A stretch of DNA of 64,000 nt from Durusdinium trenchii (lineage: Eukaryota; Sar; Dinophyceae; Suessiales; Symbiodiniaceae), in NCBI GenBank assembly GCA_963970005.1, contig CAXAMN010026461.1, forward strand, positions 157,875-221,874. Direction: 5' to 3'. Below are positions 54,769-64,000 of this stretch, piece after piece (within the stretch, counting starts at the first letter, position 1; each line of letters starts with the position of its first letter). Under the pieces are notes generated by a model, which saw only the letters and a program-made list of their open reading frames with translations, ran no database searches and was not told where the DNA came from. Position numbers and translations under genes: made by a program.

Positions 54769-57700
54769 TCAATCTGCCAGAATCAAGAAACCGCTAACGG
54801 AAAGAGTGGCAATGGATTGGCCGGTGTCAGATAGGTCTTTTTGGCTGAGCTTGAAGGATATATCACGGAGGTCACATTCCTTTCACCAAAGCTGCTGGTA
54901 CTAGCTCCCAAGTATTCATTGACTGTTGTTCCACCTACTTTCTCACTTTTCTGCACTCCACTGCCCACCCAGCCATCCCTGCCATTGCCACTGCGCAGCA
55001 GCGCGGTGACGATCCGCGTGGCGGCAGCGTTGCGGACACGGCGGCTGCGCTTCTGCAACTCGCCAAGCAGCTGCTCTTCGCGGCAGGCAGTGAGCAATGG
55101 GAGGAGGACCTTTGAGAATCGCACTTTGCAATGTGTGACTAGTAGTACCCTACCGTCAAAACATGCCACGCGGCTACGGGAAGAAATGAACAACTTTGGG
55201 CACTCAGACGTCAATGCTTGCCTTCCCAAAACTTCTCTTGACCGTTTTACAATCCAAATGATCCTCCGAACAACTTGGGGCACTCTCAGAGGTCAATGCT
55301 TGCCTTCCCAAAACATCTCTTGACCGTTTTACAATCCAAATTATCCTCCAAAGGTTGTAGCTAGACGTCTCACAGGTACCTTGTTCTGAATAGAATGAGT
55401 ATGTCTGCCCACAAAACAAACATCAACATATGAACCAAACACACAGATTTCCTCGACTTCCCGGACTTCCTTCGGTCGCCGACCTTTGCCACCTCCTCCT
55501 GCGCGAAGAGCATCCGCAGCGCCGTCCGGAGCGCGAATTTGTCCTCCACTGCTGCGGCCACCACGGCCGCCGTCACAGCCACAGATTCAGATGGTTCTGC
55601 GTCCAAGGAGTGCAAAATGGCACGCGCCAGACCTCAATGTGACGAGGCAAGTGCGCTTGGCCCCAATGCTGCAAGTTGGAAGAAACTAGGGTGAGTTGCA
55701 AGTTGGTTGGGTGGCTCGGCTTTGAGAAACCTTTTCAATCACGACAAACCCTGCCCGCAAGCCATGCAATTGTATATCACCACAATTGCCTGACGTTTGG
55801 GGGGGCACACACCCATTTCGGAGTGGAGGGTGATGCTCATGCTCATGGAAGTTCGATGGAGGAATTGTCCAAGTTCCTGCACATGAACAAACCTATATGA
55901 GATCCTATGGGCCCCAAGTAGGTGATCTTTGGTCGCGACCCTTCTGCCCCACACATCCGCTGGTTGCTGAGACACCTTTGCTGCTCAGTTGCCATGCGCC
56001 TTGAACCCCTGAAGAAATTAAAACAAACGTATCATTATCTACGCTTACTTACTGCATTTCCCGAAACAGCGCGTTGCTAGTAAAATCTTTAGTGCTGTAT
56101 TGGATTCGATCAACCATTTGGGTGTGGATACCAGGCTTCCACAGATTCCTTTACTCTTGGGATGATGTGTGGGCTCTAAATTTTTGGGGTCATACATGGT
56201 CATACATTTGTTGTTTGGGGTTTCAGATCCAAAGTGAGCCATCACTCTATCCATTCCAGTCGCCGGGAAGCTCACTTCACCCTCAGCACCCGCTCCTCCA
56301 TCTTCTGCCGATCCAGCGGTGTGGCCATCCTCGACCCGGCGAGCACGACAGGCCAAGCCTGGGAGCGACTCTGAGCTGGAAAGTGCACTGGGCTACGGAT
56401 ATCAACAAGAAGCTACTAGTAACTAGGGCATCGCTATTAGTAACAGGTGCATCGCTACTAGGAACAAGAAGCTACTAGGGGCTCCTGGCATCGCTACTAG
56501 TAGCAAGAAGCTATACTAGTAACAAAGGGCTACAACTGAAGCAATGGGACCAAGAAAGGAACACCGAGACCTGGAAGCGTGGGGACCAGTACATCCCACA
56601 GGTGCAGGACTCTTCGGCTGTTGTTCGTGTTTGTGGCGTTCTTAATAAGTCTACAGTCTACCAAACCAATCACTATACCCATCCACTCATCTGTGCTTGC
56701 TGCTGGCCTTACCTGCTGGCAATGGCATCAAGCCACAGGCTCGGGCTGGGGCCAAGCCCATGCGTCTTCAAACCATCCGAAGCGGCATCCCAAGTCTCTA
56801 AGTGATTCATGAAATCGTTCAGGGGGGCTGGTGGGAAACTGAGACAACCCAAAATACGATCTACGCCAAGCAACGTCGAGTCCGACACTCAAAGCTATAC
56901 TCTCCTCACACCGAAGACTCATAGTCAGAATCGCATAAACAACATTCAAAACAACCATCTTTATTGGCCTCTCCGCTTCCCAAAACGGGTCCCTCTTTTC
57001 CGCCTCTCTCTGACCTCTCCACCCTGGTCCCCCATTGACAGGCCCAGTAACTCGCACGTTCGTACTCCGCCTGCGCCTGCAGTGCGTCCGCGCTCAGGCG
57101 GTAGTCGATCAGCGTCCGCGCGTCGGACGCTTCCGCGGCGGTCAGCAGGCGACGCGTCTCGGGGTCCAAATGTGGAGAGGCGCAGTTCCAGGGCGCCTCG
57201 CCGGTGACAAAGGATCAAGCAATGTTCTCCGGCACAAGCAATGTTGTCATCGAAAAAAATATCGAAAAGCAACTTCTCTCATGATGGTTGGTGTATGTTG
57301 GTGTAATCTCTCAGATTGGGTCATTTAAGGTTCATTTAGTCTGTAGCAGTTATGTAGTTGTTTGTCTTGTGGAACTCGTTGAAAGTTCTACCTCGTTTCT
57401 TTCGTGAAACACTTGCTGCGGTTGAAACTCGCCGTCTGGGCACATTCTTGCTTTGCGGAGCTGACCTTTGGGGAGCAAAGGGTAGCATTCATTCTTGAGT
57501 CAGTCTCGCCGTCGTTCGCACCCGAAAGCCGGCCCCTTCAGCAAAGGCGTGAGTTCACAGGAGGGACTCAAACGATGAATAACGCTTCGAATGTGATAGT
57601 AACAAGGACGCTATTAGGTGGAGGCCATCGCAAGTAGGTTGGAGGCCATCGCTACTAGTAACAAGAAGCTATGTTGGTCATGTCAGCATTCATTACAGTA

Positions 57701-60291
57701 TCTGAAGGTACTTTGGGACCTTTGGTGTCTTTCAGCGGTGTGAAAAGTGAATCACACATGGGTCATGCGAAGTGAAAGCTGACCTTACACCAACGTTTCG
57801 GTTTGCTGATTCAAACCTATATATTAAAGGAAGTCCGGAGGAAACATTCGTCGGCTCAACATTCAATGACTGATTGTGTACATCTTCTTACATCTGGGCA
57901 CAAACTGAACACGGCCATCTCCAAGCCTGTTCCCGTTCACCCTGTGGTCAAGTTCCAGGATCGTGTCGATAAACGGATAAACGGTTACACTTTAAATAAC
58001 CACATCGATGTCTCTCATCTCCCAAACGCCTCTCCGCTGGCAGCAATGATCCGTGGGTTTGCGCGGGCACTTAGCAAGAATCTGACCACCTCTTGGGTTG
58101 TGGCACCGGGCAACAATGCACACAACCAAAACTGAACAAATTACAGGGTACCAAACTGTGCAAATGAAACTAGTATGCATGATTATATTATATATAGAGA
58201 GATATGCAAATAACAAACCAAACAATCATCGGGGATTCATTCTCTTAAGGTCATGTGCCTGCAACTACTGGGGCAACCTTGTCACAAAATGTTACAAAGC
58301 CCCTCCATGGATTGTTTGTCTCGCCATGTTGTCAGTTCATCTTCTTCAAACAGTCTGCTGCTACCCAACAGCCACATCATTAATCCGACAAATACAGTGA
58401 AGGAGGTGGTTGTCAACAGTCCTTGTAAGAGACTGCAAAAACAAATCAATCTGCCCTGGGCCCCATTTGCCATTCATGAACGAGCCGCCCGGCCTATAGA
58501 CTTAATGCACCTATGTATATATATATATATATATATGAAACTCGCAAACTCAATAGCACTTGACCTGGTCAAAAGTAAGAGCAAATACTAGACAGTATAA
58601 CCCTGGCTGCGAAACTGGACAAGTGTAACCGAAGAAAATGCTCCTGCCATATCTCAAAATGGTTGCACAGCCTTCCAATGGTGAAATGAACTTAACACTT
58701 TCTGCAACACAAGCACACGATGAAACCCAGTCCCATCCCTACTCTCTCATTCTGCGCTAGCCCAGCCTCTTGGTGCCCTCTGCCCGCCGCAAAGAGCAGC
58801 GGGGTGTGCCCACGGCGTGTGGTGGCGTCCAGTTGCGCCGCTGCTGACAGTAATTGCGAGCAAAGGTACCTTGGGGTGGAATGCCTACTTAAAGCCTGAG
58901 AGACACCTGCTTTGCAGTACCAGCCACTTTTCAAACACTTCAAAAGGTTGGAGGGGGGTCTAGATTCTAGATGTGTATGTGGTCAGAAGTACAACAGTTG
59001 TGAGAGAAAACATGAATAAATGAACACTTTTGTGGGCGATTGGGTTCTGTTTCTGGCATTGCGATTCTCATACCCATCCTTGAAACGCGGATGGGACATC
59101 CGACATAGTCTTGTCATATCTTATCTGTCCGATCAGCAAGCTGTAGATTCAAGAACTCAAAATAGATTTCCTGCGGGCGACTGTGCTGAAGGACATGCCA
59201 AACTTCTCTGTCGTATGTCACAAAAATGTGTGTGTGTGCCCATACGTGTACTGTATAGTTGTATCAATAGTTCTTTTTTTGTGTTGATCTATTTTATATA
59301 CACATGTAATGTATACATTCACATGTACAAAAAGCCTCAAGGGCTACATAAGCCAATGCATAGACTTCCACCATCTAGTCTGCATCCGATCCCACAGCTA
59401 CCTGCCGCGCTGCGCGCCATCGTTGGGCCGGAGTTGGGCTGCGTAGTGCAGGGGCGTCTTGCCATTGCTGTTGCCTCACAAGTAAGGAGAAGAAAGCCGG
59501 GCGTTCAGCGTTCAAGAAAGCATTTTTCCCAGTCAAGTATCAGTATCAGTGTGGAACCTGACAACTACGCTGGGGTCAATCAAAACATTCTCAAAAATCC
59601 TCAAAGAGTACTTACACCTCAAAGAGTCTTCAAGAGGTACATGGGATACCATCAAGGTACTAGTATCTAGAGGTACCTGAACTTGCTGCTTGCTGCTTTG
59701 TAGAAAAAACGCCATCCTCTGAGTCTGAGGCGTTCAAGTTAAATGACAGTCTTGGGGGAGTAGAAGACGGCTGGCGGAATTTAATTCCTCATGCGTCTCA
59801 GTCTTCATCTTGGAGGGTCGCCTTTTGAATGGGTCACTGTAGACTATGGTTCACTAACTTCACAAAACAAAGAACAAAAACACCACCACCAGCACTACCA
59901 CCACCAAATGTTTTATACAATTCCCCGATAATGATTCGTTTCTTGGTCATCGACGGGCTCTTCTGAAATTCTTAAGTCGAAAGTTCGTTCCACATTGGTT
60001 CCAAGAGTCCTCAAATAGGGAATGAAGCTCTGTTGAGCAGATCGCTTGCAAAGGATGCACATTGTAATCAACAACTGTTTTTTGAGTGGAGCTATAGCCT
60101 GAAAGCTCTCTCCAAAGCTTCGTCCAGCTCCACCAACTCCCAGTCCCCAGCTCAGCCGCCTTGCTGTACCGCGTTGGCCCTGCGTTCCTCCGGGATCCCT
60201 GAAATGAAGGCGACCACCTCCTCTGCGGGGGTCCCTTTTCGGGAGCAGAGCTGGCGCAAGCGCCAAGCCTCATCCTCCGAGCCTGGCCAAT
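54769..60291 (-). CDS. Multi-exon ankyrin-repeat protein gene (partial 5' end)
   Basis: Ankyrin repeats are 33-residue helix-loop-helix units that mediate protein binding. Exons placed are 60170-60291 (WRLRQLCSRKGTPAEEVVAF), 59402-59474 (NGKTPLHYAAQLRPNDGAQ), 58767-58843 (TTRRGHTPLLFAAGRGHQE), 57071-57196 (HLDPETRRLLTAAEASDART), 56281-56358 (MATPLDRQKMEERVLR), 55484-55596 (FALRTALRMLFAQEEVAK), 54969-55109 (CREEQLLGELQKRSRRVRNA) and terminal 54769-54879 (FKLSQKDLSDTGQSIATLSV) to a TGA. The TPLHYAA and TPLLFAA motifs are the classical ankyrin signature. From 58843 on the exons are in phase except one junction (56281 to 55596). Two introns need GC donors (GAG/GCTGGG at 58766, CAG/GCGGAG at 57070). 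Two introns contain CTACTAG arrays and one a tandem duplication. Upstream exons, and probably one or two between 60170 and 58843, are missing. The domain call is firm; specific partner and location unknown. Confidence 0.65.
55196..55350. repeat. Tandem duplication of about 77 bp, intronic
   Basis: TCAATGCTTGCCTTCCCAAA, then ACATCTCTTGACCGTTTTAC and AATCCAAAT, occurs twice in tandem (about 55197-55275 and 55276-55352) with a few differences. It lies in the ankyrin-gene intron between exons 55484-55596 and 54969-55109. Confidence 0.8.
56402..56535. repeat. CTACTAG-module repeat array, intronic
   Basis: CAAGAAGCTACTAGTAACTA, GGGCATCGCTATTAGTAACA and GGTGCATCGCTACTAGGAAC repeat within the ankyrin-gene intron 56359-57070. 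Confidence 0.85.
57597..57672. repeat. CTACTAG-module repeat array, intronic
   Basis: AGTAACAAGGACGCTATTAG, GTGGAGGCCATCGCAAGTAG and GAGGCCATCGCTACTAGTAA lie within the ankyrin-gene intron 57197-58766. The GTGGAGGCCAT variant is shared with the array at 13691. Confidence 0.8.
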
Positions 60292-61202
60292 CTGCTTGAA
60301 AAGTGGGTAGATACAGTCATGACATAGTCCTCGAAAAAGAATCTTGAGGGCACACTTCCATTCAGGCTGGAGTTCTCACATTGGAGATAACAAATGACAC
60401 ACGAGTCACATGAACATTCTCCTCACGGTTGTATTGGCTGTCGCCAAGAGCTTATCTCAGGTCAGCACGAAGCTGGGGCATCCCTGCTCATGGGCATCCC
60501 ATATGCTCACGTTGTGCTCGGCGTATGGCTCATGCTTCTTGTATCTAGATACCAAGTTCATGGTAAAATTTCTGTATGTAAAAGTTGAATAGTGCCAAGT
60601 AACAACATGTCACAACAAATTCGTCAGTCCCACAGTGGTTAGTCCGTCAATGCTTTCACGGTCTTTGACGTACAACAGCGGTAATGGTACCATAACTGAG
60701 GACAGTCTTGACTTCCGTGGTGCTGGAGGAAACTCCAGAGGTCCCTGTCGAGTGCTTTTACGCAAGCATCGCACAGAGTGTCTGAGTCTCTTGACAGCTG
60801 TTGACACTTCACAGCAAATTCAAATCAATTCAAACATCTTCATGATTTAAACGAAGGCCCTCAACACCTAGCAGCCTAGCCACAAGCAGAAAGAAAAATC
60901 AATCCACAACTACACAGGGGCCAAATGGGTCGGGTTTGATACGCTTTGGTCTTGAGTGCGGGTGCACGGGAAGCTTGCCAACAAATGACTTTAAGACAGT
61001 TGCCTTAGCACTTCAACCAGCAATGCCGGGGGTGGTATTTGCATTCAAACCTGCGTGCAACCTCTGCATTCTACTGCAATCCGCATAGGGCGTGGATTAA
61101 ACCCTGCCCCCATGCGAACCCTTAAATTTCCCATGAGAGGATTGTCAAACTCGACAATTCTCAGCATGAGACATGGCGTTCAACTTGGGTCACCTCCAAC
61201 AA

Positions 61203-62069
61203 CTATAACTCCTGAGGCCCAGCTCCAACATGGCCCATAATGATTGAGCACGATCCCAGTTTCATGCACGGGTCGAAAACTCTGGTGGCAAACATTCGCA
61301 AACTCAGCACGGCGAGTCGCGCCGGTCTTTTGACCATGAGTCTGCAGCACTCTCCGATGCTGTATAGATTGAAGCCTGCGAAGGCCTGGTTGAACCAAGC
61401 GTGTGCGGCTTGAAATCGGGGTCCCTGCAGAGACCTGCCAATTGGCTCACGTGGGAAAAAGGAAGGCAACAAGTGGATTTAGGGGACTAGCTGCTGTGGA
61501 CATTGAATGGTTGCCAGATTAAATAGTGCTCTTCCCTATTGGGCATTGACATGGGCCATATTCTACAAAACTGACTGAATATGACCATATATGATGACCA
61601 GCAAAAAATCGGTACTCAATTACCCATGAGTTCCCAGCAATGATATTCCCTTTGCACCTAGGTATAGTTGCCTTCCAGAAGAGGCTTGCAATTCAGGGCG
61701 CTGACCGCCATAGTTCCGACTCAACGGAAGCAAATGACAGGGCGCTGGCCTCTTCGGCCGCGGATCTTTTCCACGCCAACCGTCTGTGCTGCTTTGTTTG
61801 AGCACTGCAGATTGGTGCCTAGTCAAATGAGGCGATCTTGCAAGGTGTATTGCAGGTCACTGGGCCAAACAAGGGCATATGAGCCAGTTCATACATGTTT
61901 CAAACAACATCTCATGGTTAACAGCACCATGAAAGCTCTGTGGAAACAGAACTCCACGCTCTGCACTCCAAGCATTTGTCCCGAGACCATATTAAAGCAT
62001 TGCCACTTCCATCGAAGCTGCACTTGGCCAGTTGGCTGAAGAACTCATCATCTTCATGCCCTTGAAAGT
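61203..62069 (-). CDS. Two-exon 3' end of an unknown protein
   Basis: Exon 61988-62069 (acceptor CTACACCTTGAGAG, donor GTCTCG) encodes HEDDEFFSQLAKCSFDGSGN. Terminal exon 61203-61434 (acceptor GAGCCAATTGGCAG) has one base plus 76 codons, including SLQGPRFQAAHAWFNQAFAG and RPARLAVLSLRMFATRVFDP, then TAG. The phases match (2 to 1 base) and create a Trp codon at the junction. The acidic FFSQLAKCSFDGSG segment resembles an EF-hand neighbourhood only loosely. A 68-codon ORF at 61620-61826 lies in the intron and is probably not coding. Confidence 0.55.
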
Positions 62070-62278
62070 CTCTCAAGGTGTAGGTTCCATCAGCCAAACC
62101 CAAAGCCTTCCGGAAGACCTTGGGACGAACCCAGCTTCTGAAAGTGCTCCATCTTCGGCGTGAACACGATTGGACGAATGCCCACAGGGCATCACAGGGC
62201 CAGTTTTCTGAGAGGTTGGTGCAACAAAAATCAATGCAACTGATGGGATCTCAAGAGGTTCCACATACTTTAGCCAAA

Positions 62279-62487
62279 TTAAACCATGTGGACATGCCAA
62301 AGGGCGGCCTGAATTTCGCATTCAGTCCATCCATTTCCCCCAAACTCGTGGAGGGAATCCAAGAGTGAAGATCGGTCATTTTCAGTGCCAAGCACTGCTA
62401 TGCGAAGCACTGCCATGCAAGTCTTGAAAGGATTGGACTGGAATCCCTGGGCCAGCTTCAACAAGTGAGGTTTCTCGAAAGCTTCCA
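62279..62487 (-). CDS. 3'-terminal exon, hypothetical protein
   Basis: The acceptor GGGATGACTTCATCAG opens two bases plus 68 codons and TAA: EAFEKPHLLKLAQGFQSNPF, CMAVLRIAVLGTENDRSSLL and FGGNGWTECEIQAALWHVHM. G/C third positions are clearly better than in the competing frame that would be in phase with the exon at 62558-62728, so a short exon may be missing between them. Confidence 0.55.
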
Positions 62488-62557
62488 CTGATGAAGTCAT
62501 CCCACAACTGTTGATGTATCACAAATGTTAAAATTAGGGCCGGATGTTTCTTGCTAC

Positions 62558-62728
62558 CAAGGATTCTCAGCACCCGGTCTCAGAGCTAAACTAATTGATA
62601 TCATCTGGGGTTCCTTGGCATCATCTGATGTCAGGTCTTCACTCCCCAAAAAACATGTGATATGCGTTTTGTTTTGCGCCGACTCTTGGCGGTGCAGGAT
62701 TTCGTCCATTATGTAGCAGTAGTTCCCA
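62558..62728 (-). CDS. Internal exon, hypothetical protein
   Basis: The acceptor is CATTTCCAACGCAATTCAG and the donor CCTTG/GTAGCA, with a stop immediately past it. 56 codons include GNYCYIMDEILHRQESAQNK and TCFLGSEDLTSDDAKEPQMI. Probably the same gene as 62279-62487. Confidence 0.5.
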
Positions 62729-62987
62729 CTGAATTGCGTTGGAAATGTAGAGAAGAATGAACTCACAGAAACGTTTGAATCGACAGGACCCTCAAATTGT
62801 ATCAAATTGCACTATCATTTGGTTGCATCATATCGTGACACTATATAACGAGGAACATATCAAAACATCGGGTATGGTTTTAAGGCTTGAAGCGCGCAAC
62901 AATGCACAGTAAAGTTATGTAAAAAAAACAAATCTGACTGTGACTTGTGTGAGTCCACAAACGGAGCACGTTGAAAACCAAAACAAC

Positions 62988-63071
62988 GATGGGTCTCCTT
63001 CATCCTCCAAGCACACAGCATGAACACTCTTCTGGCGACTGCTCCTGGCAAGCTCGGCCCCAGAGCGCAAA
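62988..63071 (-). CDS. Internal exon, hypothetical protein
   Basis: The acceptor is AGAGTTTGATGTCTTAG and the donor CATC/GTTGTT. 27 codons encode CALGPSLPGAVARRVFMLCA and WRMKETH. Good codon bias. The frame continues open past the donor to 62860, so the 3' boundary is provisional. Confidence 0.45.
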
Positions 63072-63289
63072 CTAAGACATCAAACTCTAAGGATTTGGTT
63101 AACATAAATCCACGGCACAAAGCATGTTGGTTAGAGGGAATCACTGTCACTTGTCCAAATAAATCTACGACACGTTCAAAGTGTGTCCAACATCCAGTCT
63201 TGACAGGGTTTCACTGTTGTTACCTGTTGTCTCTCTGGGTGTGACAGCTCTTACTCAAAAGGTGCGTGGTTTAACGTACTCAAAACCAC

Positions 63290-63358
63290 CTCTCGTGTTT
63301 CCTGATCGTTGTCTGCCCTCAGAGGCTGCCACAGGATGGATGACCTCTGGTCAACAAA
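63290..63358 (-). CDS. Internal exon, hypothetical protein
   Basis: Exactly 23 codons, phase zero at both ends, between CCACTAAGTTTCCCAG and a GTGGTT donor: FVDQRSSILWQPLRADNDQE, then TRE. The frame closes just outside. The 152-codon plus-strand ORF across it is TA-repeat-derived at its end and is rejected. Confidence 0.5.
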
Positions 63359-63483
63359 CTGGGAAACTTAGTGGAGTAACTCCTGGCGGAACAAGCTGGA
63401 AAGCCTGGCAGCGTGGTAGAATCATTTGCAGTCTCAAGAATTTTGGGGGCGATCATGATGATGCCCCCCAAAAGCATATAATA

Positions 63484-63565
63484 GCATGTATATATATATA
63501 TATGTATTTCCGCATTTATATATATATACAGTATGTATATATATACAGTTTTAAAAAAAATATAT
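63484..63565. repeat. TA microsatellite cluster
   Basis: Several TATATATATATATGTAT runs with ATACAGTATGTATATATATA between them. Confidence 0.85.
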
Positions 63566-63855
63566 ATTGGTGTCTGCTACCCCTCAAGCAGAAACAGAGG
63601 ATGCGGACCTTGTTGCATTTGTTGGAGGCTTCACATTGATGCAAGCAGATGCATGAGAAGCAAACAACAAGCGAAGATAGCAGCAACATTTTGTGCTCCA
63701 CGAGCCACTGCTATGCTCTCTTGAGCAAATTCCCAGCTATATAGATATTGCGCCGATCGCAGCTTCGAGCGAAGGCATGTCCAACCAGCTGTGCAATTTG
63801 GGTTCAAGACAGTGCCAGCTTTCACTTTTATTGAATTGCTGATGTATTTTTGAAG

Positions 63856-64000
63856 CTGCTAGTAACAGGTGCATCGCTAGTAGTAACAAGTGCCTTACTA
63901 GTAGAAACAAGAAGCTATTAGAAACAAGTTCCTTACTAGTAGTAACAAGAAGGTATTAGAAACAAGTGCCTTACTAGTAGTAACAAGAAGCTATTAGAAA
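63856..64000. repeat. CTACTAG-module repeat array, runs off the window
   Basis: GCTAGTAACAGGTGCATCGC, TAGTAGTAACAAGTGCCTTA and CTAGTAGAAACAAGAAGCTA repeat. The last 80 bases are three tandem copies of a unit of about 37 nt (AGCTATTAGAAACAAGTGCC, TTACTAGTAGTAACAAG). Confidence 0.9.

Noticed and set aside
63181-63639. 152-codon plus-strand ORF
   Set aside because: The second half is a translation of TA microsatellites (IYIYMYFRIYIYIQ) and the first half is opposite a well-bounded minus exon.

Overview
This window looks like nuclear DNA from a dinoflagellate, most likely a Symbiodiniaceae-type alga. Coding sequence occurs as short exons (about 50-250 nt) in long AT-richer introns. Exons have strongly G/C-biased third codon positions. 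Several introns can only be read in phase if GC-AG splicing is allowed. There is no bacterial operon logic, no rRNA or tRNA I can recognise, and the intergenic DNA is full of CTACTAG-type repeats. The organism assignment is inference from style, not from a marker gene.

Layout. 1-3196 holds the only clear plus-strand coding remnant: a decayed DDE transposase read directly into a P-loop ATPase of SF3-helicase type, flanked by two same-orientation 228-bp copies of a small terminal-inverted-repeat element. From 3.2 kb to 63.4 kb nearly every exon I can support by splice sites, open frame, codon bias and intron phase is on the minus strand. This fits a unidirectional gene array of at least a dozen genes. 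Many long plus-strand ORFs are mirror images of these minus exons.

Best gene models, all minus strand: a nine-exon ankyrin-repeat gene (54769-60291); a three-exon 3' gene end at 48042-48543; a four-exon 3' end at 49385-50654; a three-exon chain at 51443-52293; two-exon 3' ends at 44734-45261, 38834-39231 and 61203-62069; three-exon chains at 18576-19091 and 13155-13949; and a probable acyl-protein-thioesterase/carboxylesterase-like gene (29260-30710) with a GFSQGG nucleophile elbow. About 30 further single exons are listed. Most have no function I can name.

Repeats. A family of short CTACTAG/TAGTAG modules forms eleven arrays. Four sit inside introns of the best-supported genes, one lies 55 bp past a stop codon and others lie in the spacers. 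A separate array of CTCTAGAAAATG boxes with conserved GGGGTAC/GTACCCC stems lies at 47.46-47.88 kb. All exon boundaries were derived by eye. No transcript or database evidence was available.
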